From: Algibacter marinivivus
GTDB taxonomy: Bacteria; Bacteroidota; Bacteroidia; Flavobacteriales; Flavobacteriaceae
DNA length: 64,000 bases
Assembly (NCBI RefSeq): GCF_003143755.1
Contig: NZ_QFRI01000001.1
Coordinates: 1,014,051 to 1,078,050, forward strand
Direction: 5' to 3'
Shown: positions 44,841 to 53,200 of the stretch, one piece after another
Layout of the letters: each line of letters opens with the position of its first letter
How positions within the stretch are numbered: the first letter of the stretch is position 1
Translations under genes and position numbers: made by a program
The notes under the pieces: generated by a model
Told to the model about the DNA's origin: nothing
The model's input: the letters and a program-made list of their open reading frames with translations, nothing else
Databases searched by the model: none

Positions 44841-46001
44841 CTATTTCCGAAAAGGATGACGCTCTTCCCATTTTTGAATAGGATTCATATACTTAACAAT
44901 ACACTTTAAAACCGTATTTGCTATAAAATTATTGGTGTGATTTAAATAGATATGCATGGTGTGAGGCTTCGCTCCTATCGAGCTTTTAATTTCCATGGCA
45001 GTTCTTGCATACACAATACTTTTAAATTCATTTTCAATGCCATAGCATGCCATGTTAAAAATCATATTCAAATACATTTGATGCTGATGTTGCAAATCTT
45101 TATTGTAGCCTAAAAAATAAGTTTCTAAAGTCTTACCGTTCAAAATAAGTGTGTAAAAACCTACCAATTCTTCATTTAAAAACACACCAAACACTTTAAA
45201 TTGATCTTTTAAATGAACTTTTAATTGATGAAAATGGTCTTTCTGAAGCTTAAATGAGTTAACACTAGCGTTGTCTGAAACTGTTTCATAAAGATTAAAT
45301 ATAGTATCAGCATGTGCTTTTAAATACTCAGTATCCAATTCGCGGTAATGAAGTGTGCTAGATTTTTTTCTTGCAGTTTTATAGCGCTTACGATATTTTT
45401 TATTGAATGCTGAAATGTAATCTTCAGATGTTTCCCAAGTATCAGGAATTGCAAGAATCATATTAGGCTGTACTTGGATTTTGTACAAATTATTCCTCTT
45501 GAAAAAGGCAATATCCATGTGAATATTATCATTTTCAAAGTAGTCTTTAAAAACAATAACACGTATCTTTTTATTAAACTTCGCTCTAACTTCAAGAGTT
45601 AAATTATCTAATGCCTTTTCAAGTTCTTTTAAATAATCCGTTTGATTTATCTGATTATCGTTAAAATAAATCCCATGCTGCCCCGTGTGCATCAAATTCC
45701 CAACAACCAAAGCATTTCCTTTAACAATTTTAGAAACCAATTGTTTAGCAAGTTGCTTTAATGAGTCGCTTCCATTTTTTCTAAAAATATCATCGGTATA
45801 CATTTGAACGCGTTGTACAATAGCGATACCGACCAAAATTTCATCTTTAAAAACTCCAACATAATACCCAGAAATATTTATTGGATATGACAGTTCTAGC
45901 CCTTTTAAAAAGTTGGTTTTTAAAAAAATATCGTTCGTTAAAAGTGCATCCCATGCTTCAGGAAGCTCATCAACAGTTCTGTATATTTTATGATGTATCA
46001 A
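44841..46001 (-). CDS. GNAT/FemAB-like acyltransferase
   Basis: A 386-residue protein of the GNAT superfamily. N-terminal YYVGVFKDEILVGIAIVQRVQMY is one acetyltransferase-like sheet. The C-terminal domain has FKVFGVFLNEELVGFYTLILNGKTLETYFLGYNKDLQ, typical of FemAB/BioF2-like or peptidogalycan-type transferases. It may transfer an acyl or aminoacyl group to a cell-envelope or small molecule; the acceptor is unknown. It lies just upstream of the secreted-protein gene, 60 bp apart. It is followed on the upstream side by the DUF1761 gene's terminator. Confidence 0.7.
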   Translation of the reverse strand: MIHHKIYRTVDELPEAWDALLTNDIFLKTNFLKGLELSYPINISGYYVGVFKDEILVGIAIVQRVQMYTDDIFRKNGSDSLKQLAKQLVSKIVKGNALVVGNLMHTGQHGIYFNDNQINQTDYLKELEKALDNLTLEVRAKFNKKIRVIVFKDYFENDNIHMDIAFFKRNNLYKIQVQPNMILAIPDTWETSEDYISAFNKKYRKRYKTARKKSSTLHYRELDTEYLKAHADTIFNLYETVSDNASVNSFKLQKDHFHQLKVHLKDQFKVFGVFLNEELVGFYTLILNGKTLETYFLGYNKDLQHQHQMYLNMIFNMACYGIENEFKSIVYARTAMEIKSSIGAKPHTMHIYLNHTNNFIANTVLKCIVKYMNPIQKWEERHPFRK

Positions 46002-46012
46002 TAGAAAAAAGA

Positions 46013-46042
46013 AAAGACTGAAAATTACAATTCTCAGTCTTT
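46013..46042 (-). terminator. Intrinsic terminator after the DUF1761 gene
   Basis: The inverted repeat AAAGACTGA / TCAGTCTTT has nine perfect pairs around a 12-nt AT loop. On the minus strand the second arm runs into a T-rich tract. It lies between the DUF1761 and GNAT-like genes, so those two are probably separate units. Confidence 0.75.
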
Positions 46043-46068
46043 AAATATGTTAAAACTTTACAAAAAGA

Positions 46069-46554
46069 TTATCTCCAAGCGCAAATAATTCCGCCCATAA
46101 CCGCTAAAGTTACAATCCAATATCCTGCATTAATGAAAATATATTTTGCGCTTTTACGCTCAAATAATGCATTGGTTCCAAGTATTGGAAGCGCAATAAA
46201 AATTCCAGTTAAAACACCATGAAAAGCGCCATGTTTAAAGGTTCTAAAAGCATCGCCATAATCGGCCATTAATGCTGCATAAGAGGGTTCAGCTATAGAA
46301 GGATCTCCACCTATTAAACTAAAAACACCCATTTGATGAATAACTATGCCCGGGAGTGCGGTTGACAATAAAAAAGCAAAAATCAGTGCTAAAACTAAAA
46401 TTTTAACCATGTTTCCTCCTTTAACATCTTCATCTGTCATGCCTGCCGCTTTCATCCAAGCGTTTCCAAATACATTTGGGTTATACCAAATAAAGCCAAT
46501 AACTAATGCTGAAATTGCTGCAACTAGCATTGCAACAGGATTAAGTAATTCCAT
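46069..46554 (-). CDS. DUF1761 membrane protein
   Basis: A 161-residue protein with four hydrophobic helices (about 8-24, 48-70, 108-130 and 138-158). The FIWYNPNVFGNAWMKAAGMT motif (21-40) is the DUF1761 signature. The family is small, widespread and of unknown function; I infer an inner-membrane location. It appears to be a single gene ended by the hairpin at 46013-46042. The length is typical. Confidence 0.85.
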   Translation of the reverse strand: MELLNPVAMLVAAISALVIGFIWYNPNVFGNAWMKAAGMTDEDVKGGNMVKILVLALIFAFLLSTALPGIVIHQMGVFSLIGGDPSIAEPSYAALMADYGDAFRTFKHGAFHGVLTGIFIALPILGTNALFERKSAKYIFINAGYWIVTLAVMGGIICAWR

Positions 46555-46693
46555 AATTTTGTGGTTTGTTGTTAGTACTTAAATGTACAAAAAAATAAAT
46601 ACTGGCTTGAAAACAGCAAAGTAGACTTACATTTTACTTAAATCTTTAAATAAAACCCTTCGGGCTTTAGAAACCTAAAGAGTCATAAATTAT

Positions 46694-48691
46694 TTAAGAA
46701 ATAGCCTTAGCTTCTTCAACCAGTAACGCATTTTTATCTTCTAATGCTTTAGCGATAAAATCATTAATAGCCTCATTTTTTTCTAGTCCATTTTCTAGTA
46801 AAACACCCAAGGTAATCATTGTAATAATACGTGTTCCTGATTTTTTAACAGAAGTATTAAACAACGGTTCTACCTCATCATAGCTTACTTTTTTAGCTAA
46901 TTCTTGAATTTCAGCTTTCGCTTTGGCTTGCTTGTCTTCTGGCATTCTATCATACTTTTTACCAAAAGATTTGATTTGATCTATAGCAGATCTGTTATTT
47001 TGTTGTGGTTGTTTTTGTTGGTTCTGATTTGTGTTTTGTTTCGGCTTTACTTTAGCCCAAGTATCACGTAAACCAACTGTTTTATTGAACACCAGATTAT
47101 CTGAGGTAGCATCATCATCTACATTAAAATATCCTAAACGCTGGAACTGGAATCGATCTCCTACTTTTGCTTCTTTTAAACTGGGCTCAACAAAAGCTTC
47201 AATAGTTTTTAAAGAGTTTGGGTTGATAAAATCCATGAAATCTTTGTCTTGATGACTATCTGGAGCTTCATCATTAAACAATCTATCATATTCTCTTACT
47301 TCGGCTTTTACAGCATGCTGAATAGAGACCCAATGGAGTGTGCCCTTAATTCTACGTTCTGTATCTTCAGAATAAGTACAATGAATTTCTGTAATGTTCC
47401 CATCTGTATCTTTTACAACGCTTTCAGCTTTTATGATATAGGCGTTTTTAAGACGCACCTCACCCCCTATTTTCAATCTAAAAAACTTACTACCAGCTTC
47501 TTCTTTAAAATCTTCTTTCTCAATATATAATTCCTTAGAAAAAGGTACTTTTCTAAATCCAGCACTTTCGTCTTCCTGATTATTTTCAGCATTCATCCAT
47601 TCCACTTTACCTTCAGGATAGTTGGTAATAACGACTTTTACAGGGTTTAAAACCGCCATAACACGAGGTGCTGTTTTATTTAAATCTTCTCGAATACAGA
47701 ATTCTAGTAATGAAACATCAATAATGTTTTCTCGTTTTGCAACACCAACAGTTTCAACAAATTTTCTTAAAGCTACTGGTGTATAGCCTCTTCTTCGTAA
47801 ACCAGAAATGGTTGGCATTCTTGGGTCGTCCCATCCATTAACAACACCGTCTTCAACTAACTTGAGCAACTTACGCTTACTCATAATGGTATAGCTAAGG
47901 TTTAAACGTGCAAACTCGCGTTGTTTAGGCCTTAGTTTGCTTGGGTCTATTATTTGGTCTAAAAACCAATCATAAAGTTCTCTGTGAGGTTTAAATTCAA
48001 GCGAACATAACGAGTGTGATATTTGTTCAATATAATCACTCTCGCCATGTGTCCAATCATACATCGGATAAATACACCAATCATTTGCTGTTCTATGGTG
48101 GTGTTTCTTTAAAACGCGATACATAATAGGGTCACGCATCAACATATTAACATGTTGCATGTCTATTTTTGCTCGTAAAATATGCTCGCCTTCATCAAAT
48201 TCGCCAGCTTTCATACGCTCAAACAAATCTAAGTTTTCAGCAACAGTCCTGTTTCTATAAGGACCATCAACACCGGGTAGAGTAGGAGTGCCCTTTTGTT
48301 CTGCCATAGCTTCACTAGATTGTGAATCTACATAGGCTTTACCTTCTTTAATCAAATAAACTGCCCAATCATATAGTTGTTGAAAATAATCTGAAGAAAA
48401 CAATTCCTTATCCCATTTATAGCCCAACCACGCCACATCTTTCTTTATGGCATCTACATACTCTTGCTCTTCTTTGGCTGGATTAGTATCATCAAATCTT
48501 AAATTAACAGGTGCGTTATAATACTCACCTAAACCAAAACTAATACCAATGGCTTTTGTATGGCCAATATGCAAATAGCCATTTGGCTCTGGTGGAAAAC
48601 GAAAACGGAGATTGTTTTTTGATAACCCGTTTGCTAAATCTTCTTCTATAATTTGCTCAATAAAATTGAGTGATTTTCTTTCTTCAGACAT
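46694..48691 (-). CDS. glnS: Glutaminyl-tRNA synthetase with C-terminal extension
   Basis: A 665-residue class I synthetase. FPPEPNGYLHIGHTKAI places HIGH at 41-44, and YTIMSKRKLLKL is the KMSKS-type motif at about 275. LRFDDTNPAKEEQEYVDAI is the glutamate-binding block. Standard bacterial GlnRS ends near residue 555; here a Q/N-rich linker (KQNTNQNQQKQPQQNN) leads to a ~90-residue helical tail. The tail resembles YqeY/GatB-type tRNA-binding domains known to be fused to GlnRS in some lineages. The linker length and tail are seen; the YqeY relation is inference. It charges tRNA-Gln. A -7 element lies 38 bp upstream. Confidence 0.95.
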   Translation of the reverse strand: MSEERKSLNFIEQIIEEDLANGLSKNNLRFRFPPEPNGYLHIGHTKAIGISFGLGEYYNAPVNLRFDDTNPAKEEQEYVDAIKKDVAWLGYKWDKELFSSDYFQQLYDWAVYLIKEGKAYVDSQSSEAMAEQKGTPTLPGVDGPYRNRTVAENLDLFERMKAGEFDEGEHILRAKIDMQHVNMLMRDPIMYRVLKKHHHRTANDWCIYPMYDWTHGESDYIEQISHSLCSLEFKPHRELYDWFLDQIIDPSKLRPKQREFARLNLSYTIMSKRKLLKLVEDGVVNGWDDPRMPTISGLRRRGYTPVALRKFVETVGVAKRENIIDVSLLEFCIREDLNKTAPRVMAVLNPVKVVITNYPEGKVEWMNAENNQEDESAGFRKVPFSKELYIEKEDFKEEAGSKFFRLKIGGEVRLKNAYIIKAESVVKDTDGNITEIHCTYSEDTERRIKGTLHWVSIQHAVKAEVREYDRLFNDEAPDSHQDKDFMDFINPNSLKTIEAFVEPSLKEAKVGDRFQFQRLGYFNVDDDATSDNLVFNKTVGLRDTWAKVKPKQNTNQNQQKQPQQNNRSAIDQIKSFGKKYDRMPEDKQAKAKAEIQELAKKVSYDEVEPLFNTSVKKSGTRIITMITLGVLLENGLEKNEAINDFIAKALEDKNALLVEEAKAIS

Positions 48692-48728
48692 AAAATATCT
48701 AACTGTTTGGGATTAGCTACCCATTAAA

Positions 48729-48736
48729 CAAAAATA
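48729..48736 (-). promoter_or_regulatory. -7 element of glnS
   Basis: The minus strand reads TATTTTTG, an exact TANNTTTG match, in the 88-bp divergent gap between glnS and folB. Confidence 0.4.
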
Positions 48737-48751
48737 TTGAGCAAAATTAGG

Positions 48752-48759
48752 TAATTTTG
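48752..48759 (+). promoter_or_regulatory. -7 element of folB
   Basis: The plus strand reads TAATTTTG, an exact TANNTTTG match, 20 bp before the folB ATG. It lies only 15 bp from the opposing glnS element, so the two promoters may interfere. Confidence 0.4.
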
Positions 48760-48779
48760 ATGACTTAAATTGTGTGACA

Positions 48780-49142
48780 ATGGGAATTATAAAAGTTGAA
48801 AATATTCGCGTATTTGCGCATCATGGTTGTTTAAAAGAGGAAACCAAAATTGGTAGCGATTATCGTGTGGATTTAGAGGTTAAAGCAGATTTAAAAACCT
48901 CAGCAAAAACCGATAAACTTAGTGATACTGTTGATTATGTGTTTTTAAACAGAGTGATTAAGGAAGAAATGGATATTCCTTCTGCTTTATTAGAAACGGT
49001 TGCAAAACGTATTTTAAATAGGATTTTTGATGAAGACACTCTTGTTAAGAAAGCTACAGTTTCGGTAAGTAAATTAAATCCCCCAATTGGTGGTGATGTA
49101 GAACAAGTAACGATAAAAATGACCGAAAAGCGTAAAAAGTGA
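48780..49142 (+). CDS. folB: Dihydroneopterin aldolase
   Basis: A 120-residue protein from ATG 48780 (a GTG at 48774 would add two residues). It shows VFAHHGCLKEETKIGSDY with the catalytic Glu, DTVDYVFLNRVI with the pterin-binding Tyr, LLETVAKRI, and VSKLNPPIGGDVEQV with the catalytic Lys. FolB cleaves 7,8-dihydroneopterin to 6-hydroxymethyl-dihydropterin in folate synthesis. It is a single gene diverging from glnS; the tRNA-Cys gene follows with its own promoter. Confidence 0.93.
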   Translation: MGIIKVENIRVFAHHGCLKEETKIGSDYRVDLEVKADLKTSAKTDKLSDTVDYVFLNRVIKEEMDIPSALLETVAKRILNRIFDEDTLVKKATVSVSKLNPPIGGDVEQVTIKMTEKRKK

Positions 49143-49150
49143 TTTTAACT

Positions 49151-49180
49151 ATTGAAAAGTCACATTTTTTTATACATTTG
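49151..49180 (+). promoter_or_regulatory. Promoter of tRNA-Cys
   Basis: ATTG at 49151-49154 and TACATTTG at 49173-49180 match the Bacteroidota -33 (TTTG) and -7 (TANNTTTG) boxes with an 18-bp spacer. This is the only site in the window where I found both boxes at near-ideal spacing. The leader to the tRNA is about 70 nt. Confidence 0.6.
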
Positions 49181-49257
49181 CAGCAGATTTTTGCAGTAAT
49201 GTGAGAATGATTATATCAGGAGGGTTTTAAATTCCTTTTGAGTTTTTTTAAAAGTAT

Positions 49258-49328
49258 GGCGTCGTGGCCGAGTGGCTAGGCAGAGGTCTGCAAAACCTTG
49301 TACAGCGGTTCGAATCCGCTCGACGCCT
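49258..49328 (+). tRNA. tRNA-Cys (GCA)
   Basis: The cloverleaf folds with acceptor GGCGTCG/CGACGCC, a T-arm GCGG-TTCGAAT-CCGC, and an anticodon stem GAGGT/ACCTT around the loop CTGCAAA. The anticodon GCA is at 49290-49292. The discriminator is T, as expected for tRNA-Cys. No CCA is encoded. The 71-nt length fits a class I tRNA with a short variable loop. Confidence 0.95.
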
Positions 49329-49333
49329 CAAAG

Positions 49334-49364
49334 AACCTTCAAGTTTTTCTTTGAGGGTTTTTTT
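49334..49364 (+). terminator. Intrinsic terminator after tRNA-Cys
   Basis: AACCTTCAA pairs with TTGAGGGTT (one G-T pair) around a short T-rich loop, followed by a run of T. It starts six bases after the tRNA. Confidence 0.8.
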
Positions 49365-49436
49365 ATGCGTAATTTTTAGAAAAATTATTAAAATTTAGTT
49401 TAATTTGAATAGACTTAGCGCTTTAAAACTTTACGT

Positions 49437-50132
49437 TTATTCTTGAAGCGTTTCTTTAATTGGACTAATCTTCTCTAATTTTTCTTTATTCTTTTCATAA
49501 GCTTCAGGGAATAAGCCTTGAACAAATAATAGAACACCAAAACCCAAAATTACTATAGCTATTACCTTTTTTGTTTTAAAGATAAGTCGTGGCGTTAGTT
49601 TTGCTTTAAGTCTTTTTGCTATTACTATTTTTACTAAATCTGCAGCAAAATAAGATGTTAACATTGAAGTAATAAAAATAATATCTCCATGTTTAGAAGT
49701 TGTTAATGAATCACCTAAAACAATAAAGCCTAACCATCCTAAAAGTACACCAATATTTATAAAATTAAGAAGAAACCCTTTAATAAAAAGCTTACCGTAA
49801 TCTTTTTGAATTTCAACCTTATGGTATTCTTTAACAATATCTCTAAATGATTTTGACGTTTTTATGAATGAAATAACACCATAAACTATTAACAAGGCTC
49901 CACCAAATATTAAAAAACTAGGGTCATTACCTATTTTGTCTCTTAGGTTATTGGTACTATAAAAAGCAATGACAATGAAAATGATATCTGCTAGAATAAC
50001 GCCCAAATCGAATATTAAGGCACTTCTAAACCCTTTTGTGGCACTCGTTTCTAGAAGCACAAAAAACACCGGACCTATGGTAAAGGCAAGTATAATACCA
50101 AAGGGAATGGCTGTTAAAATATCATCAAACAT
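49437..50132 (-). CDS. LysE/RhtB-family exporter
   Basis: A 231-residue protein with about six TMs. The start IPFGIILAFTIGPVFFVLLETSATKGFRSALIFDLGV is the LysE signature, with the conserved G-P and a following charged turn. The family exports amino acids or small cationic metabolites through the inner membrane; the substrate here is unknown. The C-terminal tail (about 205-231) is charged and soluble. It is a lone gene between tRNA-Cys and the GH81 gene, with a terminator for the latter on its upstream side. Confidence 0.87.
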   Translation of the reverse strand: MFDDILTAIPFGIILAFTIGPVFFVLLETSATKGFRSALIFDLGVILADIIFIVIAFYSTNNLRDKIGNDPSFLIFGGALLIVYGVISFIKTSKSFRDIVKEYHKVEIQKDYGKLFIKGFLLNFINIGVLLGWLGFIVLGDSLTTSKHGDIIFITSMLTSYFAADLVKIVIAKRLKAKLTPRLIFKTKKVIAIVILGFGVLLFVQGLFPEAYEKNKEKLEKISPIKETLQE

Positions 50133-50185
50133 AGAAACATGTAGCTTTTACACAAAGAAAAGAAATATTTTAACTTGAGTAAACA

Positions 50186-50217
50186 AAAAGAGCGCGATTA
50201 TACAATCACACTCTTTT
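50186..50217 (-). terminator. Intrinsic terminator after the GH81 gene
   Basis: On the minus strand AAAGAGTGTGATT pairs with AATCGCGCTCTTT (13 pairs, two G-T) around TGTAT-type loop bases, followed by TTTTTG. It starts 27 bp after the GH81 stop. Confidence 0.8.
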
Positions 50218-50243
50218 AAAATAAACTTAAGAAATCAACAACA

Positions 50244-53200
50244 CTATTTTCTAACCAATTTTATGGTCTTAATACCTAATTGTGTTTTTATCTGAGCAAA
50301 ATACAGTCCAGATTTTAAATTAGAACCATCAATTTTGGTTTTAGTTTCATTTGGAAATAGTAACAATACATTTTTGCCTAATATATCAAATACACGTATC
50401 GTTTCCATTTGTATGTTCTCCGTTTTAATGGTCCAACTATCTTGAGTTGGATTCGGAAATATCATAAAAGAAGTTTTTTCAAAATCATTAACTCCTAAAG
50501 TACAATTGTCACCAACAACATAAGAAAGATATTTAGTAACTGCTAAACCGCCTGCAAAAGCAAATTTGCAAGCATAGTTAATTGTAGTACCTTGTGTTTG
50601 ATTAGTTAAAGTATGAGTAAATGTTAAACCAGAAGTATTCGTCATTGGAGTTTCTCCAAAAGGGCTTTGCTTCCATAAATAAGCTATAACTCCAGACTTG
50701 TTATCAAGCATCTCAAAAGTTAAAGTAACATTGGTTCCTGTTGTTTCAAAACTATAAATATACCCAATATCAAAACTTCCTTGTTGAGCCTCTGAGTCAG
50801 ATCCAGAACACGCTGTACTTGTATCTTCTAAAGTTGTAGCCTGAAGTATAATTGGATTATTACTAGCAGTATTTCCAATTAAATCACTTGCTGCAACATT
50901 AAAAGTGTAAAGTGTATCTGGGTTTAATCCTGTAATTACTAAAGATTCTTGAGTTCCAGAAGCTCCAGTTGAACTAGTACTGCCTGAATTATAGTTTACG
51001 TTATAAACTACAGTTCCTGAATTGTCATTAGCGTTAAGTAATAACTCGACTGAAGAAGCTGTAACTTCTCCAATTGTAGCCGTAAAATTTGTTGGTGGCA
51101 CAGAATCACTTGCTATAGTACAATCAGAACCAACCACGTAACTAATATAGCTTGTTACCGCTAAGCCTCCAGCAAAAGCAAATTTACAAGCATAATTTAT
51201 TGTTGCTCCGTTTGATAAACCACTTAAGGTTCTCGAAAAAGTATTACCGCCAACATGATCCATTTGGACTTCTGAAAAAGGTGACTGATTCCAGAGATAA
51301 GCTATTACACCAGACTTATCTGTATCTAATAATTCGAAGGTAACAATAACGTCTGTTCCTATGGTTTCAAAAGTGCTTTTATAACCTGTTGAAAAAGATC
51401 CTTGTTGTGCAATTGATCCCGTTTCTGAGCAAATTTTAACTTCATCAATGGATATATTAACTACTTCAGATGTACCCTCCGCATTTGAATTATCTATAGC
51501 TTTTGCTGATATTTGGTGTGCACCTAAACTAGCACTATTCCAAACATAATTATAGGGTTCTATAGTATCCTCTCCTAATTTGGTTGAACCATCATAAAAC
51601 TCAACCTTAGTAATTGTTCCATCTAAATCTGTAGCAGAAACTGTAATAGTAATATCTTCACCCTCTTTAAATGTTTCGTTGTTTGCTGGTGAAACAATTG
51701 AAACTGTTGGGTTTGTATTACCTGTTTGAGATACAATAACTAAAACATCGTCAGTCGAAGTGTACCTGCCATCACTAACCGTTAATTTTATTTTATAAAT
51801 ACCTTCTTCTAAATTTGAAATATTTGGAGATTCAGCTGTATCATCTGAAAAAGAAATTGTTGAAGGTCCATAAATTTGTTCCCAACTATATTTTAAATCA
51901 GCTGTATCAGCATCTGTGCTTTGAGAAGCATCTAATGTAGCTGTGGTATTTGGTAGAATTACTGTAACATTTTCACCTGCATCTGCAACAGGAGGGGAGT
52001 ATGACAACGGACTATTATAGCTAAAAGTCATTCGTCCCAAATTAAACTCGCCGTTTGTAATTACTAATCTTAAAACGTGTACACCTTCGTTTAATTCAAT
52101 ATTACTTACTTCCTTATTTGTCCAAGTTAATGGATCCCATACACCAGAATCATTAACTGTAATATCTGAACTAATTTTATTCCCATCTATTTCAAAATAG
52201 AAAGGTCCTCCTCCATTATCATTTCCTGAAGAATATCTTAATGAAAGATTATAATTTCCAGCAGTTTGAACATCAATTGTATATTCCATCCATTCTCCAG
52301 GAGATATATAACCTACTGTAGCCCCTTCTGAATTATCAGAAAATGTATCTACATATTCATTTGTTCTAAAATCGCCTTCATTATTTATAGAAGTATCTAC
52401 ATAGGAAATGTTTTGACCAACACCTCCTTCAAATTTATCATAATGCCCTCCTTCAATAATTCCAGGAATACTAATTGGAGTTCCAGAATAGGGGAGTTGC
52501 TCACCCACTTGAATATTTACAATATTAGTAACGTTAAAATTTGAGCCTACATATACTTTAGCATACATACCATGTACACCTAATGATAAATTTGTTGCTT
52601 TATGTTCATACGGAGCGTTAGTGTCTTCTGCTAATAATGTCGTTCCATCATAAAACTCAACTTTTGTAATACCACTTCCTGAAGTTGTTGTTGTTAAGTT
52701 TATACTACCATTTGGAAATGCTTGATTAAAATCTGAAGTTAAAGTAGCTGATATATTTATATCCTTACTCGTAGCCATTTGGTTTGCAGGAACATCTAGC
52801 ATATAACCATCTGAAAATGTAACTATGATTGGTGAATCCGAATAATTATGAGCTACATACGTTTTATCTCCACCATTACTAAAAACAGCTGCAATTGGGT
52901 AATCTGATGTAAGAGAAGCATCTAAATTACCCATAGCATTCATGGCGTGAAGCCAGTGATATGTTTGCACATCTGTTATACCAAATTTTAAATTACGGTC
53001 TGGATAGGCATCGTATAATTCGATTGCTTTTGCTGGATCTAAAAACGATAAATATTTCCAAAACGTATCATGCCATAAATTTGGATTGGTATCACTATTG
53101 CTTAAAATACCTGTATGTGTTTTTAATTCGTCCCATATTTTTTGAACATAAGCTAAATTTTGACCTAAATATAACGACCCACCATGCATAGGATATAACT

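Noticed and set aside
49194-49240. AGGAGGGTTT near 49220 as a ribosome site for a small gene before tRNA-Cys
   Set aside because: No open frame follows; the nearest ATG gives only a few codons, and the segment lies in the tRNA leader.
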